Shown here piece after piece: positions 8,069 to 16,782 of a DNA stretch of 64,000 nucleotides. Origin of the DNA: Bin80 sp965219915. Its GTDB lineage: Bacteria > Bacteroidota > Rhodothermia > Rhodothermales > Bin80. The position numbers and the translations under genes were made by a program. The notes under the pieces are model-generated. The model was not told where the DNA came from. It saw nothing but the letters and a program-made list of their open reading frames with translations, and searched no databases. The stretch spans positions 2,852,001-2,916,000 of the forward strand of contig OZ244794.1 in the NCBI GenBank assembly GCA_965219915.1. The letters run 5' to 3'. Each line of letters begins with the position of its first letter. The stretch's first letter is position 1.

Positions 8069-11000
8069 TGGGTGAAGAGAAACGAGGAATCGATAATTGG
8101 CCTCACAATTCTTCACTACCAATTGAATGGACCGAGTTTGGGGACAGAGAATTCTACTTCGCAGAGTATTCCACAGTCGGCGCAATTCCCTCTATTTTGA
8201 TTGATACTCTGTCATCAGGCACTACTGATAAAGACCTAGAGGATTGTTTCAGAAAAGTTTTCTCTCAGACGGCATTTCTAATAAAACGAAACCGCGATGC
8301 TCTCAAATGTAAAGAAGCAAGATTCGCTGCGGTAATTCTGGAGAAAATCCTCATTCGGGGTAATACATCCTTACCAACGCTTGGGTTTGAACGTCAAGCC
8401 CTGAGAGTTCACGAATTGTCCGGCTTGATGAGAGAACTGGACGACGATGATCCCGAAATTGGCTGGGAATCAGATGAAGTTGTTGACCTCAAGAGTATTG
8501 TTCAGCTGGCTATTGACCGGGATGACTTCGTACTTGATCCTGCATTTGAATTTCACGCTAATCGCCCTGACTGTGTGCTTGGGAGCGAAGCTGAGGCTAA
8601 ATTCCTAAACGACTGGGTTCCGAGAGAACTAGGGGGCTCAGCTGGCCAATGGTTTATACCACAAGTGCGTTTTGGACCACTCCTGGAGTCGAGGGGAAGG
8701 ATGAGTTCAAGCGGCGATTCTCGACGGATTGACTTCTTGTTTTCCCATCCATGTACTCCACCAATTGCAATTGAGATTGACGGCTCTCAACACGACGATG
8801 AGCCACATATAGACGAGAGGCGAGATCAATTACTGCAATCTGTTGGCATTGAGATCATTCGGGTTTCTACCAGAGAACTAGAGGCAGAGTCGGGACCTTC
8901 CCTAGATAAGATCCATCAACGACTACATGGCCTCTTCACGAAAACGAAGTCGTTGGAAGCAAACCAACAAGTTGCATCACTGGCCAAAAGTTGCACCACT
9001 GCGGCTAAGGTCCAGTATGCAATCGTTGGGGCACTGTGGCGAGGCTGGTTGCGTCCCGGCAAACATTGGGAAATCGTGATCAACAATGCGACCCAACCCT
9101 TGGAGGCCGGTATTCTGGATTTATTGGAGATGCTTGAAGCTATTGAGGTGATCTATGGCATCCAAGTCTCGCCTTCATCCTGTTCCATCAGGCTGCTATT
9201 TGACGGCAGAGTGATCAATCTGCCTGATATACCTCCGAATCATGATAATGCAGAGACAGTCGGTGAAGAGAACGATTTCTTCAGTGTTTCTATTGAGGTA
9301 AATCGTGGCCCTTTTCACAAAATATGTAGCAACAGTGATTTCGACTATGTAATCCGTTCTGCCTATCTTCCCGTTGACCTTATTTCTTCCCCGAAACCAA
9401 CTCTCGATGGATCCTATAGCGCTGATGCACTAAACGATCAATCAGGATCCCGAACTCATCTGGCGCTTCGGCTATTTTTACGTCATGTTTTCAGGAAGCG
9501 TGAGTTTCGAGAAGGACAATTACAGGGGTTAGTGAATGCGCTCAGAAAAATTGATACGATCATCCTTCTTCCCACTGGAGGAGGGAAGAGTATCATTTAC
9601 CAACTGGCTGGCCTGCTCATGCCGGGCATTACACTGGTTGTTGACCCGCTAATCGCGTTGATGGAAGATCAAGTTGAAGGACTTCAGTCCTACGGAATTG
9701 ATCGGGCAATTGCCATTTTCTCTACCAATAAGGAAGACCAAGACCGTAAATTCCGGCTAATTGAGAAAGGGCACTATCACTATGTCCTAATATCACCGGA
9801 GCGCCTCCAAACTAAGCCATTTCGTTCTAGTCTTCACTCACTGGCTGAGGACAACCCCATCAATCTAGCAGTCATTGATGAAGCCCACTGCGTTTCCGAA
9901 TGGGGACATGATTTTCGACCCGCCTACCTAAGTCTTGCTAACTCGCTCAGGAACCTTTCATCCTTTGATGGAGATTCTGGTCCCCCCCTCTTGGCTCTGA
10001 CCGGGACCGCCTCGCGCGCAGTGCTTAGGGATATGATCAATGATCTGGAAATTGATAAGAATCGTTCAAACTCGTTGATCCGCCCTGACTCGTTTGACAG
10101 GCCGGAAATCAAGTTCAAGGTCATCAGAACATCCCCAGGTCTATCTGACGCGCGACTGAAAAGAGAGTTACAAAGACAACCCCTTGATTTCGGAATTCCC
10201 TTGGCGGATTTCTACAAACCCAGGAGGAGAAACACAAATTCTGGAATCATATTCGTGCCTACTCTTTGGGAAGTTGACAAGATTCTAGAGCTGGTTGTGG
10301 GGTTAATTCCTACGGAAGTGACATATTACTCCGGCGGATCACCACGCTCGTTTTTGGGGTCTAGGTCTGATTGGGATATGTGTAAGCGTGAGAACGCTCG
10401 CAGCTTCAAGCAAAACCAATCCCCCATACTTGTTGCTACCAAGGCATATGGAATGGGAATTGATAAACCAAATATCCGCTACACAATTCATTACGGCATT
10501 CCAAGTTCTCTCGAACAATACTATCAAGAAGCCGGGCGCGCAGGTAGGGATAGAAAAGAGGCAGTTTCAATACTCATTCTTGGGGAGATCAACCGTGAGC
10601 GATCGGACCGATTGTTAGATCCTGACTTAGATATAGAGAATCTCAGGAAACGGCATAATGAGATTGCCCGTTCGTTTGACGCCAGAGACGACATCACTCG
10701 GGCGCTTTATTTTCACTTAGAGGGCTTTAAGGGTATTACAGCCGAACTCGAGGATATTAAAAAGCTGGTCGCTGCCATTATTCCAAGGGTTCCATTTATC
10801 CCAATTTCGATTCCGTTCTCGGATAAGAATAAGGCTCGTAAGGAAAAGTCAATATACCGCCTATATAAACTGGGATTCATTAAGGATTACACCGTGGATT
10901 GGGGAAAGAAAGAGTTTTTGGTCACTACAAATAGATTTGATTTTCAAAAATTTCAGGGGAAGTTTCTCGACTATGTGCGAAATATTGCGCCTGGGAAACT

Positions 11001-11823
11001 CAGATCAACTCGTCGGAAAGTTGATTTGATAGATCCAGAGATCCACAACCGGGCAATAATTGATTTGGCGAAGATCCTCATTGAGTTTACCTACGATGAA
11101 ATTGAGCGTGCTAGGCGGCGGGCTATACAGGAATCGATTCTCCTTGCGAGGCAATCTAAGTCTGATTCTGACGTGCGCAGGCGGCTACTAGACTATCTCC
11201 AAGAGGAAATCGGTTACGAAAAAATTGATGAGCTTCTACAGCGCGAACAGGTTGACCTCCATGAATGGATCAACCTCATCGACAAAATTCAAAATCCAAT
11301 TGAAGCTGGAGAACTTCGAGGCCTGTGCATCCGTGCCCTTGAGTCCTCAGCTGATCATCCCGGGTTGTTATTTGTTCGTGGAGTAGCTGAGACGATGACT
11401 GCAGATTACTATTGGAATGTGGCCTCCATGGAGATATCTCGGGCAATAAAGGTCGGAATCGAAAAATATGATGTCACAACTGAACACATTGCGAATGTGA
11501 TTCAAAGATTATTCAACCTGATTCGAGATGATTCTTCCGTAACAAAGGACAAACTATACCAGATTGAGACCAGTCTCACGATGGCCCTTCTTGATGTAGC
11601 CGAGAATAGAGACGATTCTACGGTCAACTTTGCAGAAAAAATCGCACACGAACAAGGTGCCCAAAGCGATATTCCAGAGGTAAAAGCGATCCTCCTTTGT
11701 TATCGCCTTGGACAAGTCATTGAGCAGCTTGAAGATATCTGGAATTCAACAAGTCAAGACCTTGAAAATATTTCACTAACATGGGACTCACGACGCAGTA
11801 AACCTAATCTAACCCTACCATGA
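8068..11823 (+). CDS. RecQ-like DNA helicase fused to an N-terminal PD-(D/E)XK (DUF559/Vsr-like) nuclease domain
   Basis: The 1251-aa protein has an unassigned N-terminal region (1-160). Next comes a probable nuclease domain (about 165-290) with E175, RIDFLF (D222), AIEIDGSQH (E236, D238) and a DERRDQLL...GIEIIRVS segment, as in DUF559/Vsr-type PD-(D/E)XK folds. A superfamily 2 helicase core (about 465-860) follows, with Walker A LLPTGGGKS near 500, DEAH near 604 in VIDEAHCVSEWGHDFRP, LTGTA, and motif VI QEAGRAGRD near 820, all close to RecQ. A charged C-terminal region of about 390 residues has no RecQ zinc site and no recognisable HRDC. The expected activity is ATP-driven DNA unwinding coupled to cleavage. 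The last four bases overlap the next gene. The IS5-type right end lies 3 bp upstream of the ATG and no ribosome site is evident. A role in defence is inference. Confidence 0.85.
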   Translation: MGEEKRGIDNWPHNSSLPIEWTEFGDREFYFAEYSTVGAIPSILIDTLSSGTTDKDLEDCFRKVFSQTAFLIKRNRDALKCKEARFAAVILEKILIRGNTSLPTLGFERQALRVHELSGLMRELDDDDPEIGWESDEVVDLKSIVQLAIDRDDFVLDPAFEFHANRPDCVLGSEAEAKFLNDWVPRELGGSAGQWFIPQVRFGPLLESRGRMSSSGDSRRIDFLFSHPCTPPIAIEIDGSQHDDEPHIDERRDQLLQSVGIEIIRVSTRELEAESGPSLDKIHQRLHGLFTKTKSLEANQQVASLAKSCTTAAKVQYAIVGALWRGWLRPGKHWEIVINNATQPLEAGILDLLEMLEAIEVIYGIQVSPSSCSIRLLFDGRVINLPDIPPNHDNAETVGEENDFFSVSIEVNRGPFHKICSNSDFDYVIRSAYLPVDLISSPKPTLDGSYSADALNDQSGSRTHLALRLFLRHVFRKREFREGQLQGLVNALRKIDTIILLPTGGGKSIIYQLAGLLMPGITLVVDPLIALMEDQVEGLQSYGIDRAIAIFSTNKEDQDRKFRLIEKGHYHYVLISPERLQTKPFRSSLHSLAEDNPINLAVIDEAHCVSEWGHDFRPAYLSLANSLRNLSSFDGDSGPPLLALTGTASRAVLRDMINDLEIDKNRSNSLIRPDSFDRPEIKFKVIRTSPGLSDARLKRELQRQPLDFGIPLADFYKPRRRNTNSGIIFVPTLWEVDKILELVVGLIPTEVTYYSGGSPRSFLGSRSDWDMCKRENARSFKQNQSPILVATKAYGMGIDKPNIRYTIHYGIPSSLEQYYQEAGRAGRDRKEAVSILILGEINRERSDRLLDPDLDIENLRKRHNEIARSFDARDDITRALYFHLEGFKGITAELEDIKKLVAAIIPRVPFIPISIPFSDKNKARKEKSIYRLYKLGFIKDYTVDWGKKEFLVTTNRFDFQKFQGKFLDYVRNIAPGKLRSTRRKVDLIDPEIHNRAIIDLAKILIEFTYDEIERARRRAIQESILLARQSKSDSDVRRRLLDYLQEEIGYEKIDELLQREQVDLHEWINLIDKIQNPIEAGELRGLCIRALESSADHPGLLFVRGVAETMTADYYWNVASMEISRAIKVGIEKYDVTTEHIANVIQRLFNLIRDDSSVTKDKLYQIETSLTMALLDVAENRDDSTVNFAEKIAHEQGAQSDIPEVKAILLCYRLGQVIEQLEDIWNSTSQDLENISLTWDSRRSKPNLTLP
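11820..11823 (+). other. ATGA start/stop overlap of the helicase and coiled-coil genes
   Basis: The helicase TGA and the ATG of the next gene share four bases, which indicates translational coupling and a functional pair. Confidence 0.85.
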
Positions 11824-12515
11824 TAAAGGAAACATCAACCAACAATCAGGCTCTATTGAAAAAGATCGCTCAGCGACTGCAGCAAACTGAAGACCGTGCT
11901 GCTAGTCTTGTCAATAGGCTTGAGAGTCATCAAAAGATTCAGGACTCAATTGACAATGCGAACAAAGAGCTCCACGAGACCTGTTCGGCTGTTACAAATC
12001 TTTCTCTGGATGTAAAGAGTGCCGTTGAAGAGTTTGTAGATGCTGTGTTTGCACTTAAAGAAATAACTGCAATGCTCCAGGAGACTGATTCAGCAGCCAT
12101 CCATGAAAAGCTTGATCTGATCCGCCAAGAGAACAAAAGTATTGGCGACGTGCAAGAATTGATTCGAAAAAATATTGATGCCGCCACCAACCGGATTATT
12201 GAACAGCAAAAGATTGATGCAGCGACCCACAATGAAAGGCTTGACATGATCCCTCAGAGCATCAAACGGATCGGAGACGGGCAAGAGTTGATTCACAAAA
12301 ATATTGATGCCGCGACTGATCGTGCTATTGAACAACAAAAGATTGATTCAGCGGTCCGCAATGAAAAACTTGAATTGATGGGCCAGAACATCAAACGGGT
12401 CGGTAACGGGCAAGAGTTGATTCACAAAAACATTGAAACCGCTACTGAAAAGGTTGTTGCGAGCCTCAAACCACGTACCCTGTGGGAAGGAGTTTTTGGG
12501 CGACGGAAGGATTGA
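11820..12515 (+). CDS. Coiled-coil protein with 43-residue tandem repeats, partner of the nuclease-helicase
   Basis: The 231-aa protein overlaps the helicase gene by ATGA, so the two are almost certainly co-translated. It is highly charged, Glu/Lys/Gln-rich and cysteine-poor except for one Cys, with no signal peptide or membrane segment. Residues about 96-217 hold three tandem repeats of 43 residues (the third is shorter), each with a core like GDGQELIHKNIDAAT followed by IEQQKID. Heptad-like spacing of Leu/Ile suggests an extended coiled coil. It ends LWEGVFGRRKD. I recognise no known family. A scaffold, oligomerisation or sensor role for the helicase is plausible but unproven. Confidence 0.75.
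   Translation: MIKETSTNNQALLKKIAQRLQQTEDRAASLVNRLESHQKIQDSIDNANKELHETCSAVTNLSLDVKSAVEEFVDAVFALKEITAMLQETDSAAIHEKLDLIRQENKSIGDVQELIRKNIDAATNRIIEQQKIDAATHNERLDMIPQSIKRIGDGQELIHKNIDAATDRAIEQQKIDSAVRNEKLELMGQNIKRVGNGQELIHKNIETATEKVVASLKPRTLWEGVFGRRKD
12105..12471 (+). repeat. Three tandem 129-nt coding repeats in the coiled-coil gene
   Basis: Units begin at about 12105, 12234 and 12363 and encode 43-residue repeats; the third is incomplete. Segments such as GAGTTGATTCACAAAAA recur in units two and three, so at least one duplication is fairly recent. Confidence 0.75.
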
Positions 12516-13042
12516 TCGTGGATTCGTCGTCCTTGTGCAGCTAAAAGTCCAATGTAATTTGGGGCATCCGTATATCCTTGGGTTATATCGAAGCAACATT
12601 CAAAATGATATAACCAAAATCGTTTTAATGGATCAGCGTACGCCGAAAAAGCTTACATGTCCGCTAAGTACAGAGGAGCCGCAGCAGTCAAGCCATGCGA
12701 AGCATGCATAGGAGGAGATACAGAATTATCAAGGTATCCGATTGAGTCCACTAGATGAACACAACTGGTCATGCGCTATGCTTAGATCTGCGCAGGTATG
12801 TCCGAGGAAGACTTGGTTCGTAACTACTTCAACTACCACGTCAGGAACTGCCATTCCGAATTGGATACCCCGTGATGGCTCACTAGGTGCCTGCAGCAAC
12901 ATGTGCGCACGGACCCATACGGCCATGCAGCGCTGCTACTTCAACTACAATATCAGACAACTATACCGCAGGCGGGCGTGACTGCGGAACACCCATAGTT
13001 TGATCCCACACACCGATTTAGCAAGAGCGGCGAGGAAACGAG
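12516..13042. other. Gene-free stretch after the coiled-coil gene, decayed sequence
   Basis: No intact gene is supported in these 527 bases. The 13-mer CTACTTCAACTAC occurs at 12824-12836 and again at 12936-12948. In translation the two places give NYFNYHVR and CYFNYNIR, so this may be a fragmented gene with an internal duplication. No family could be assigned. Confidence 0.35.
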
Positions 13043-13903
13043 TCAATTCAATTCCTGCCGAACCACTTCCACATGGGTGGAAAGCTTGGAGTTTAAGGCG
13101 CCATTGAATACGCCACGTACTGGAGGGACATCGCCATAATCCCTCCCAATTGCGACCCGGATATGACGCTCATCGCAATCATCATCATTGACGGGATCCA
13201 CACCAAACCATCCTGCGTCCGGCAGCCAGCACTCAACCCACGCGTGACTCTCATTGCGTCCGACAGCATTGCTGTCGGATCCAAGGTATCCAGATACGTA
13301 GCGTGAGGGAATGCCCCAACTCCGCAATATTGAAATCATCACATGAGTATAGTCCTGGCACACGCCCCGACCACTTTCAAGTATATGATCTATCGGCGAC
13401 TGCGCTGAGGTGCTCCCAGGCGCATAGACGAAGGCTGCACGCAGCGCAGCTTTCAGGCCTCGGATGCTGTTCAAGGGAGTGCTGCCTTTCTCTATCCCGA
13501 ATTTATTCATAAAACGCCTCAGCATAGCGGACGAGGGTCGTGCGAAGTGACTGGGCTGGAGCATCATCCACTGTTGTGGGGTACATATGGCAGTTTCAAG
13601 CGTAGCCCAGCTTAGGGCGCCTAGAGATTCGGCCAGCGGAGGTTGGCTAACAACGTCAACCTCGGAGACCGCGCGGATATTGAGTTCTTGATGTGGACTG
13701 GGCCGGTCAAAAAAGTGCCCCCGGTTACCATAAGAGCCGGTAAAAGAGAAGATAGCTCCCCCGGGATCAGTACCGAGCGAAAAGCTGCGAACCAATTGGT
13801 TGAGATTACGGGCAGGTGCAAGAAAAAGCGTGATCACCGACCTGGTCGCTGCACTCTCGTACGTGAATTTCAACTCGTGGCGTATTGTATAACGGGCAGT
13901 CAT
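13043..13903 (-). CDS. Transglutaminase-like cysteine protease-fold protein of the alpha-E/ATP-grasp operon
   Basis: With the ATG at 13903 the protein is 286 aa. It has a bacterial transglutaminase N-terminal beta domain (residues 1-90, starting TARYTIRHELKFTYE) and a transglutaminase-like core with catalytic C182 in GRGVCQDYTHV, H220 in NESHAWVE and D236 in WFGVDPVND. The start was chosen because it forms an ATGA overlap with the stop of the upstream alpha-E gene; a longer frame to 13972 would run deep into that gene. Proteins of this type occur with the ATP-grasp and alpha-E partners seen here and are proposed to cleave or exchange peptide bonds in a peptide made by the ATP-grasp enzyme. 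All catalytic residues are present. Confidence 0.88.
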   Translation of the reverse strand: MTARYTIRHELKFTYESAATRSVITLFLAPARNLNQLVRSFSLGTDPGGAIFSFTGSYGNRGHFFDRPSPHQELNIRAVSEVDVVSQPPLAESLGALSWATLETAICTPQQWMMLQPSHFARPSSAMLRRFMNKFGIEKGSTPLNSIRGLKAALRAAFVYAPGSTSAQSPIDHILESGRGVCQDYTHVMISILRSWGIPSRYVSGYLGSDSNAVGRNESHAWVECWLPDAGWFGVDPVNDDDCDERHIRVAIGRDYGDVPPVRGVFNGALNSKLSTHVEVVRQELN

Positions 13904-14868
13904 GACGGTAGTCCCCGCTCCAAGGGATAATCCACGTATTCGGCGATGATGATGTTGTGCAGCACACGGCATTCCTGAGCAAACTCTGACAAGAAATCCC
14001 CTGTTTCCGCATCCTTGGTGGGTGCCAGCAGGTCGGTCTCGATTGCGGCGGCTAAGTGCAATGCGTGGCGGTGCGGCGCTCTTAGCGGATACCGCCCACC
14101 TGCCGGATCTATACCCGACAGCAATGTCTGAACGCGCCGGATCGCGAAACTGAGGGAATATGGAATCTCAGGATTGGATAGCAGGAATGCCCGTGCATGT
14201 ATAGGCTGAATCACCATTGAGTACATTCGGCAGTATGCCTCGTAAGCAGCACACACGCCTAGTAGCCCTGTCCACATTTGAAAACTTCCATCTGAGAGAC
14301 GAGACCATGCCTGCAACAGGGCTGTCTGACTCTGCAGCCGTTCGACAAAACGGCCCAAAACAAGGAACCGCCACGCATCATCTCTAGACATCCTGGCTTC
14401 AATGACGCCGGACAAAAGCCGAAGTCGGTCTATGACCCCTGCCGGCAAACTGTTGGGCCCCCGAGCCCAATACTCTGCAAAGTCGCAATCCCGAAGCCAG
14501 AAAAAGCCGTCATTGAGACATGTCCAAACCCGGACCGGCAGCCAAGGACGAAGTTGCTTGGCATTATCGCGTGCATTGATCCAACTCTGGATGATAGCAT
14601 TCGGGTTTGCAGGGTCCTCAATCAGGTAAGCAGCAAGCGCAAAGGCATCGGCAACCAAAAAGGCCTCAGCATCGTCGGCAACTGTGATAGATACGGGAGG
14701 CGGTTGTCCGAGCGCTGCGTACAAGGCCTGCCAGCCGTGTGCCAGCACGTCAGCCGGCGTATCAACTAAGCGTGCAAGATGATAGTCTAGCAGGCGCGCC
14801 GTGTGCTCAGCACGCTCGAAATATCGACCCATCCAGTAAAAATCCGCAGCGGCTCTAGCCAGCATCAT
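13900..14868 (-). CDS. Alpha-E domain protein (DUF403)
   Basis: The 322-aa all-alpha protein begins MLARAAADFYWMGRYFERAEHTARLLD, the standard N-terminus of the alpha-E (DUF403) family, and keeps the conserved WINARDNAKQLR and VEARMSRDDAWRFL-like segments (here IEARMSRDDAWRFL). Its biochemical role is not established. The family is nearly always encoded with a circularly permuted ATP-grasp ligase and a transglutaminase-like protein, as here, and is thought to act with them in making or processing a peptide. It overlaps both neighbours by 4 nt, giving a tightly coupled three-gene operon. Confidence 0.9.
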   Translation of the reverse strand: MMLARAAADFYWMGRYFERAEHTARLLDYHLARLVDTPADVLAHGWQALYAALGQPPPVSITVADDAEAFLVADAFALAAYLIEDPANPNAIIQSWINARDNAKQLRPWLPVRVWTCLNDGFFWLRDCDFAEYWARGPNSLPAGVIDRLRLLSGVIEARMSRDDAWRFLVLGRFVERLQSQTALLQAWSRLSDGSFQMWTGLLGVCAAYEAYCRMYSMVIQPIHARAFLLSNPEIPYSLSFAIRRVQTLLSGIDPAGGRYPLRAPHRHALHLAAAIETDLLAPTKDAETGDFLSEFAQECRVLHNIIIAEYVDYPLERGLPS

Positions 14869-16439
14869 TCATTCCTTTTCTCCTCGTTAATCACCCACAA
14901 GTCCTTGCAGCCTCCGCCCTGACTCGAGTTAACAACTAGGCTTCCACGGCGAAGAGCAACGCGGCAGAGCCCCCCAGGTGCTATCCAGGTATCTTCTTTT
15001 CCTTGTAGCACAAAGGGACGGACATCCACATGACGCGGCTCCAGCTTTCCGTCGGTAAAACACGCTGCACGGGAAAGTGCGAGCGTCGGCTGAGAAATGA
15101 AATTCGCAGGGTTGGCTCGCAGAGTTTCGGCAAAATCCCCTATCTCCTTTGCCGATGCATGCGGTCCGACCAACATCCCGTATCCCCCGGATCCCCCGAC
15201 CTCCTTCACAACTAGTTTGTCAAGATTTTCTAATGTATAAGTTAACCCCTCAGTGGTCCTGCAGAGGTAGGTCTCTACATTGGCAAGAATTGGCTCTTCG
15301 GAAAGAAAATACCTAATGAGGTCGGGTACATAGGCATAAAGCGCCTTATCATCAGCTACCCCCGTACCAGGAGCATTGGCAATTACAACGTTGCCCGCCC
15401 TGTATGCATGGAATAGGCCCGGTACTCCTAAAAGAGAATCACTACGAAAAGTTACCGGATCCAGAAAGTCATCGTCCACGCGTCGGTAAATCACATCAAT
15501 TCTCTTAAGCCCCGTGACGGTTCGCATGAATACCAATCCGTCATGTACAACCAAGTCGCGTCCTTCAACGAGCTCGGCGCCCATCTCACCCGCGAGAAAG
15601 GCATGTTCGTAGTATGCTGAGTTGTACCGGCCGGGAGTCAGTACTGCTACCCGCGGTGTCTGTGTCCAAGTCACGAGCGAGGCTAGTTGGGAGTAAAGTT
15701 GCTCTGGATATGGAAGGACCTCCCGCACATTATGTGCCCGATACAATCGTGGCATTGCCTGCTTTATCGCAGCACGGCAGGCGAGCATGTACGAGACTCC
15801 AGAAGGCACACGGAGATTGTCCTCGAGGACGGCAAATCCATCGTAGGTACGGACTATATCGGTGCCGCAAACGGACACATAAGCATCATGAGGGACCTTT
15901 GTGCCCAGCATCTCCATGCGATACTGAGGACATCCTAAGACGAGATCATGAGGTACGATACCGTCGCGCAACGACCACCCTTCATGGTAGATATCTTTCA
16001 GGAACAGGTTGAGTGCGTGCAAGCGCTGTCGAAGCCCCTGATCAATATGGTCCCATTCAGAAGCAGTTATAACCCGCGGCACACAGTCAATAGGGATAAT
16101 CTGTTCGGCAGCTTCTTTTTTGCCGATGACGGTGAAGGTGATCCCCTCGTGAAGGAATCGTCGCCGAACACCATCCTGAAGCTGGATCAGCTGCTCGGAC
16201 GTGGCGTTGTTTAGTGCCGTGCCTAATTGCTCCGTTGCCGTCCGCAACGTCCCATTACTGCGAAACATTTCGTCACGAAAACGGCTGTCTATCTCGTAGT
16301 GGGTAAAGGCTCCTGTGCCGGCAACAGCGGGACTGGCCACGCTTGGCCTTGCGCGATCAAAAGACAGGTGCGCCGTGGGGCCCAAATTACCCTGGCTCGG
16401 CACGGGTGTCGTCACTGATGTATCTGCTTTCGACACCAT
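14865..16439 (-). CDS. Circularly permuted type 2 ATP-grasp protein (DUF404/DUF407)
   Basis: The 524-aa protein is the first gene of the operon. Recognisable family segments include GITFTVIGKKEA near residue 96, FLKDIYHEGWSLRDG near 148, VLEDNLRVPSGVSYM near 205, and KEVGGSGGYGMLVGP near 410, a nucleotide-binding loop of the permuted ATP-grasp fold. Members are predicted amide ligases that join a carboxylate to an amine using ATP. The acceptor is unknown. The N-terminal 55 residues are poorly conserved and an internal start is possible. The divergent AAA ATPase gene starts 343 bp away. Confidence 0.87.
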   Translation of the reverse strand: MVSKADTSVTTPVPSQGNLGPTAHLSFDRARPSVASPAVAGTGAFTHYEIDSRFRDEMFRSNGTLRTATEQLGTALNNATSEQLIQLQDGVRRRFLHEGITFTVIGKKEAAEQIIPIDCVPRVITASEWDHIDQGLRQRLHALNLFLKDIYHEGWSLRDGIVPHDLVLGCPQYRMEMLGTKVPHDAYVSVCGTDIVRTYDGFAVLEDNLRVPSGVSYMLACRAAIKQAMPRLYRAHNVREVLPYPEQLYSQLASLVTWTQTPRVAVLTPGRYNSAYYEHAFLAGEMGAELVEGRDLVVHDGLVFMRTVTGLKRIDVIYRRVDDDFLDPVTFRSDSLLGVPGLFHAYRAGNVVIANAPGTGVADDKALYAYVPDLIRYFLSEEPILANVETYLCRTTEGLTYTLENLDKLVVKEVGGSGGYGMLVGPHASAKEIGDFAETLRANPANFISQPTLALSRAACFTDGKLEPRHVDVRPFVLQGKEDTWIAPGGLCRVALRRGSLVVNSSQGGGCKDLWVINEEKRNE

Positions 16440-16782
16440 CTCACGCTATGCAAGAGTTACGTTTAATTGTTCCGGAGTGATTGGACTTGGGTTCCCTTAA
16501 TTTAGCGATTTCGATGCGACCATTGCTGAATCCTTCTGGTTCAGTTAAGGGTAGCGCAAGATGTTATACGAGGATTGAGATAGCCCTTGATGTTATCTTA
16601 GCCCACAGACAGAACGGATCCGCGAGAATCTTTGATATTGGACGGTCTATTGGATACACTGAACTCGTTTCAAGTGTTGAACGCTTTTGACAGTGGATCA
16701 TGTAACAATCGAAAGGCCGGGCTATTGTGTATCCTAGACCACCGGGAACCGTACCAAGGCCTTAGACGCATAAGAGTGTGAA
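16440..16782. other. Divergent intergenic region between the ATP-grasp operon and the AAA gene
   Basis: These 343 bases separate two divergent transcription units and presumably hold both promoters. I see no gene and no operator-like palindrome that I can support. Confidence 0.4.

Noticed and set aside
12742..12981. A 79-codon frame after the coiled-coil gene
   Set aside because: Cys/Thr/Arg-rich with no family similarity. A different frame holds the duplicated YFNY-like pieces, so this looks like decayed DNA.
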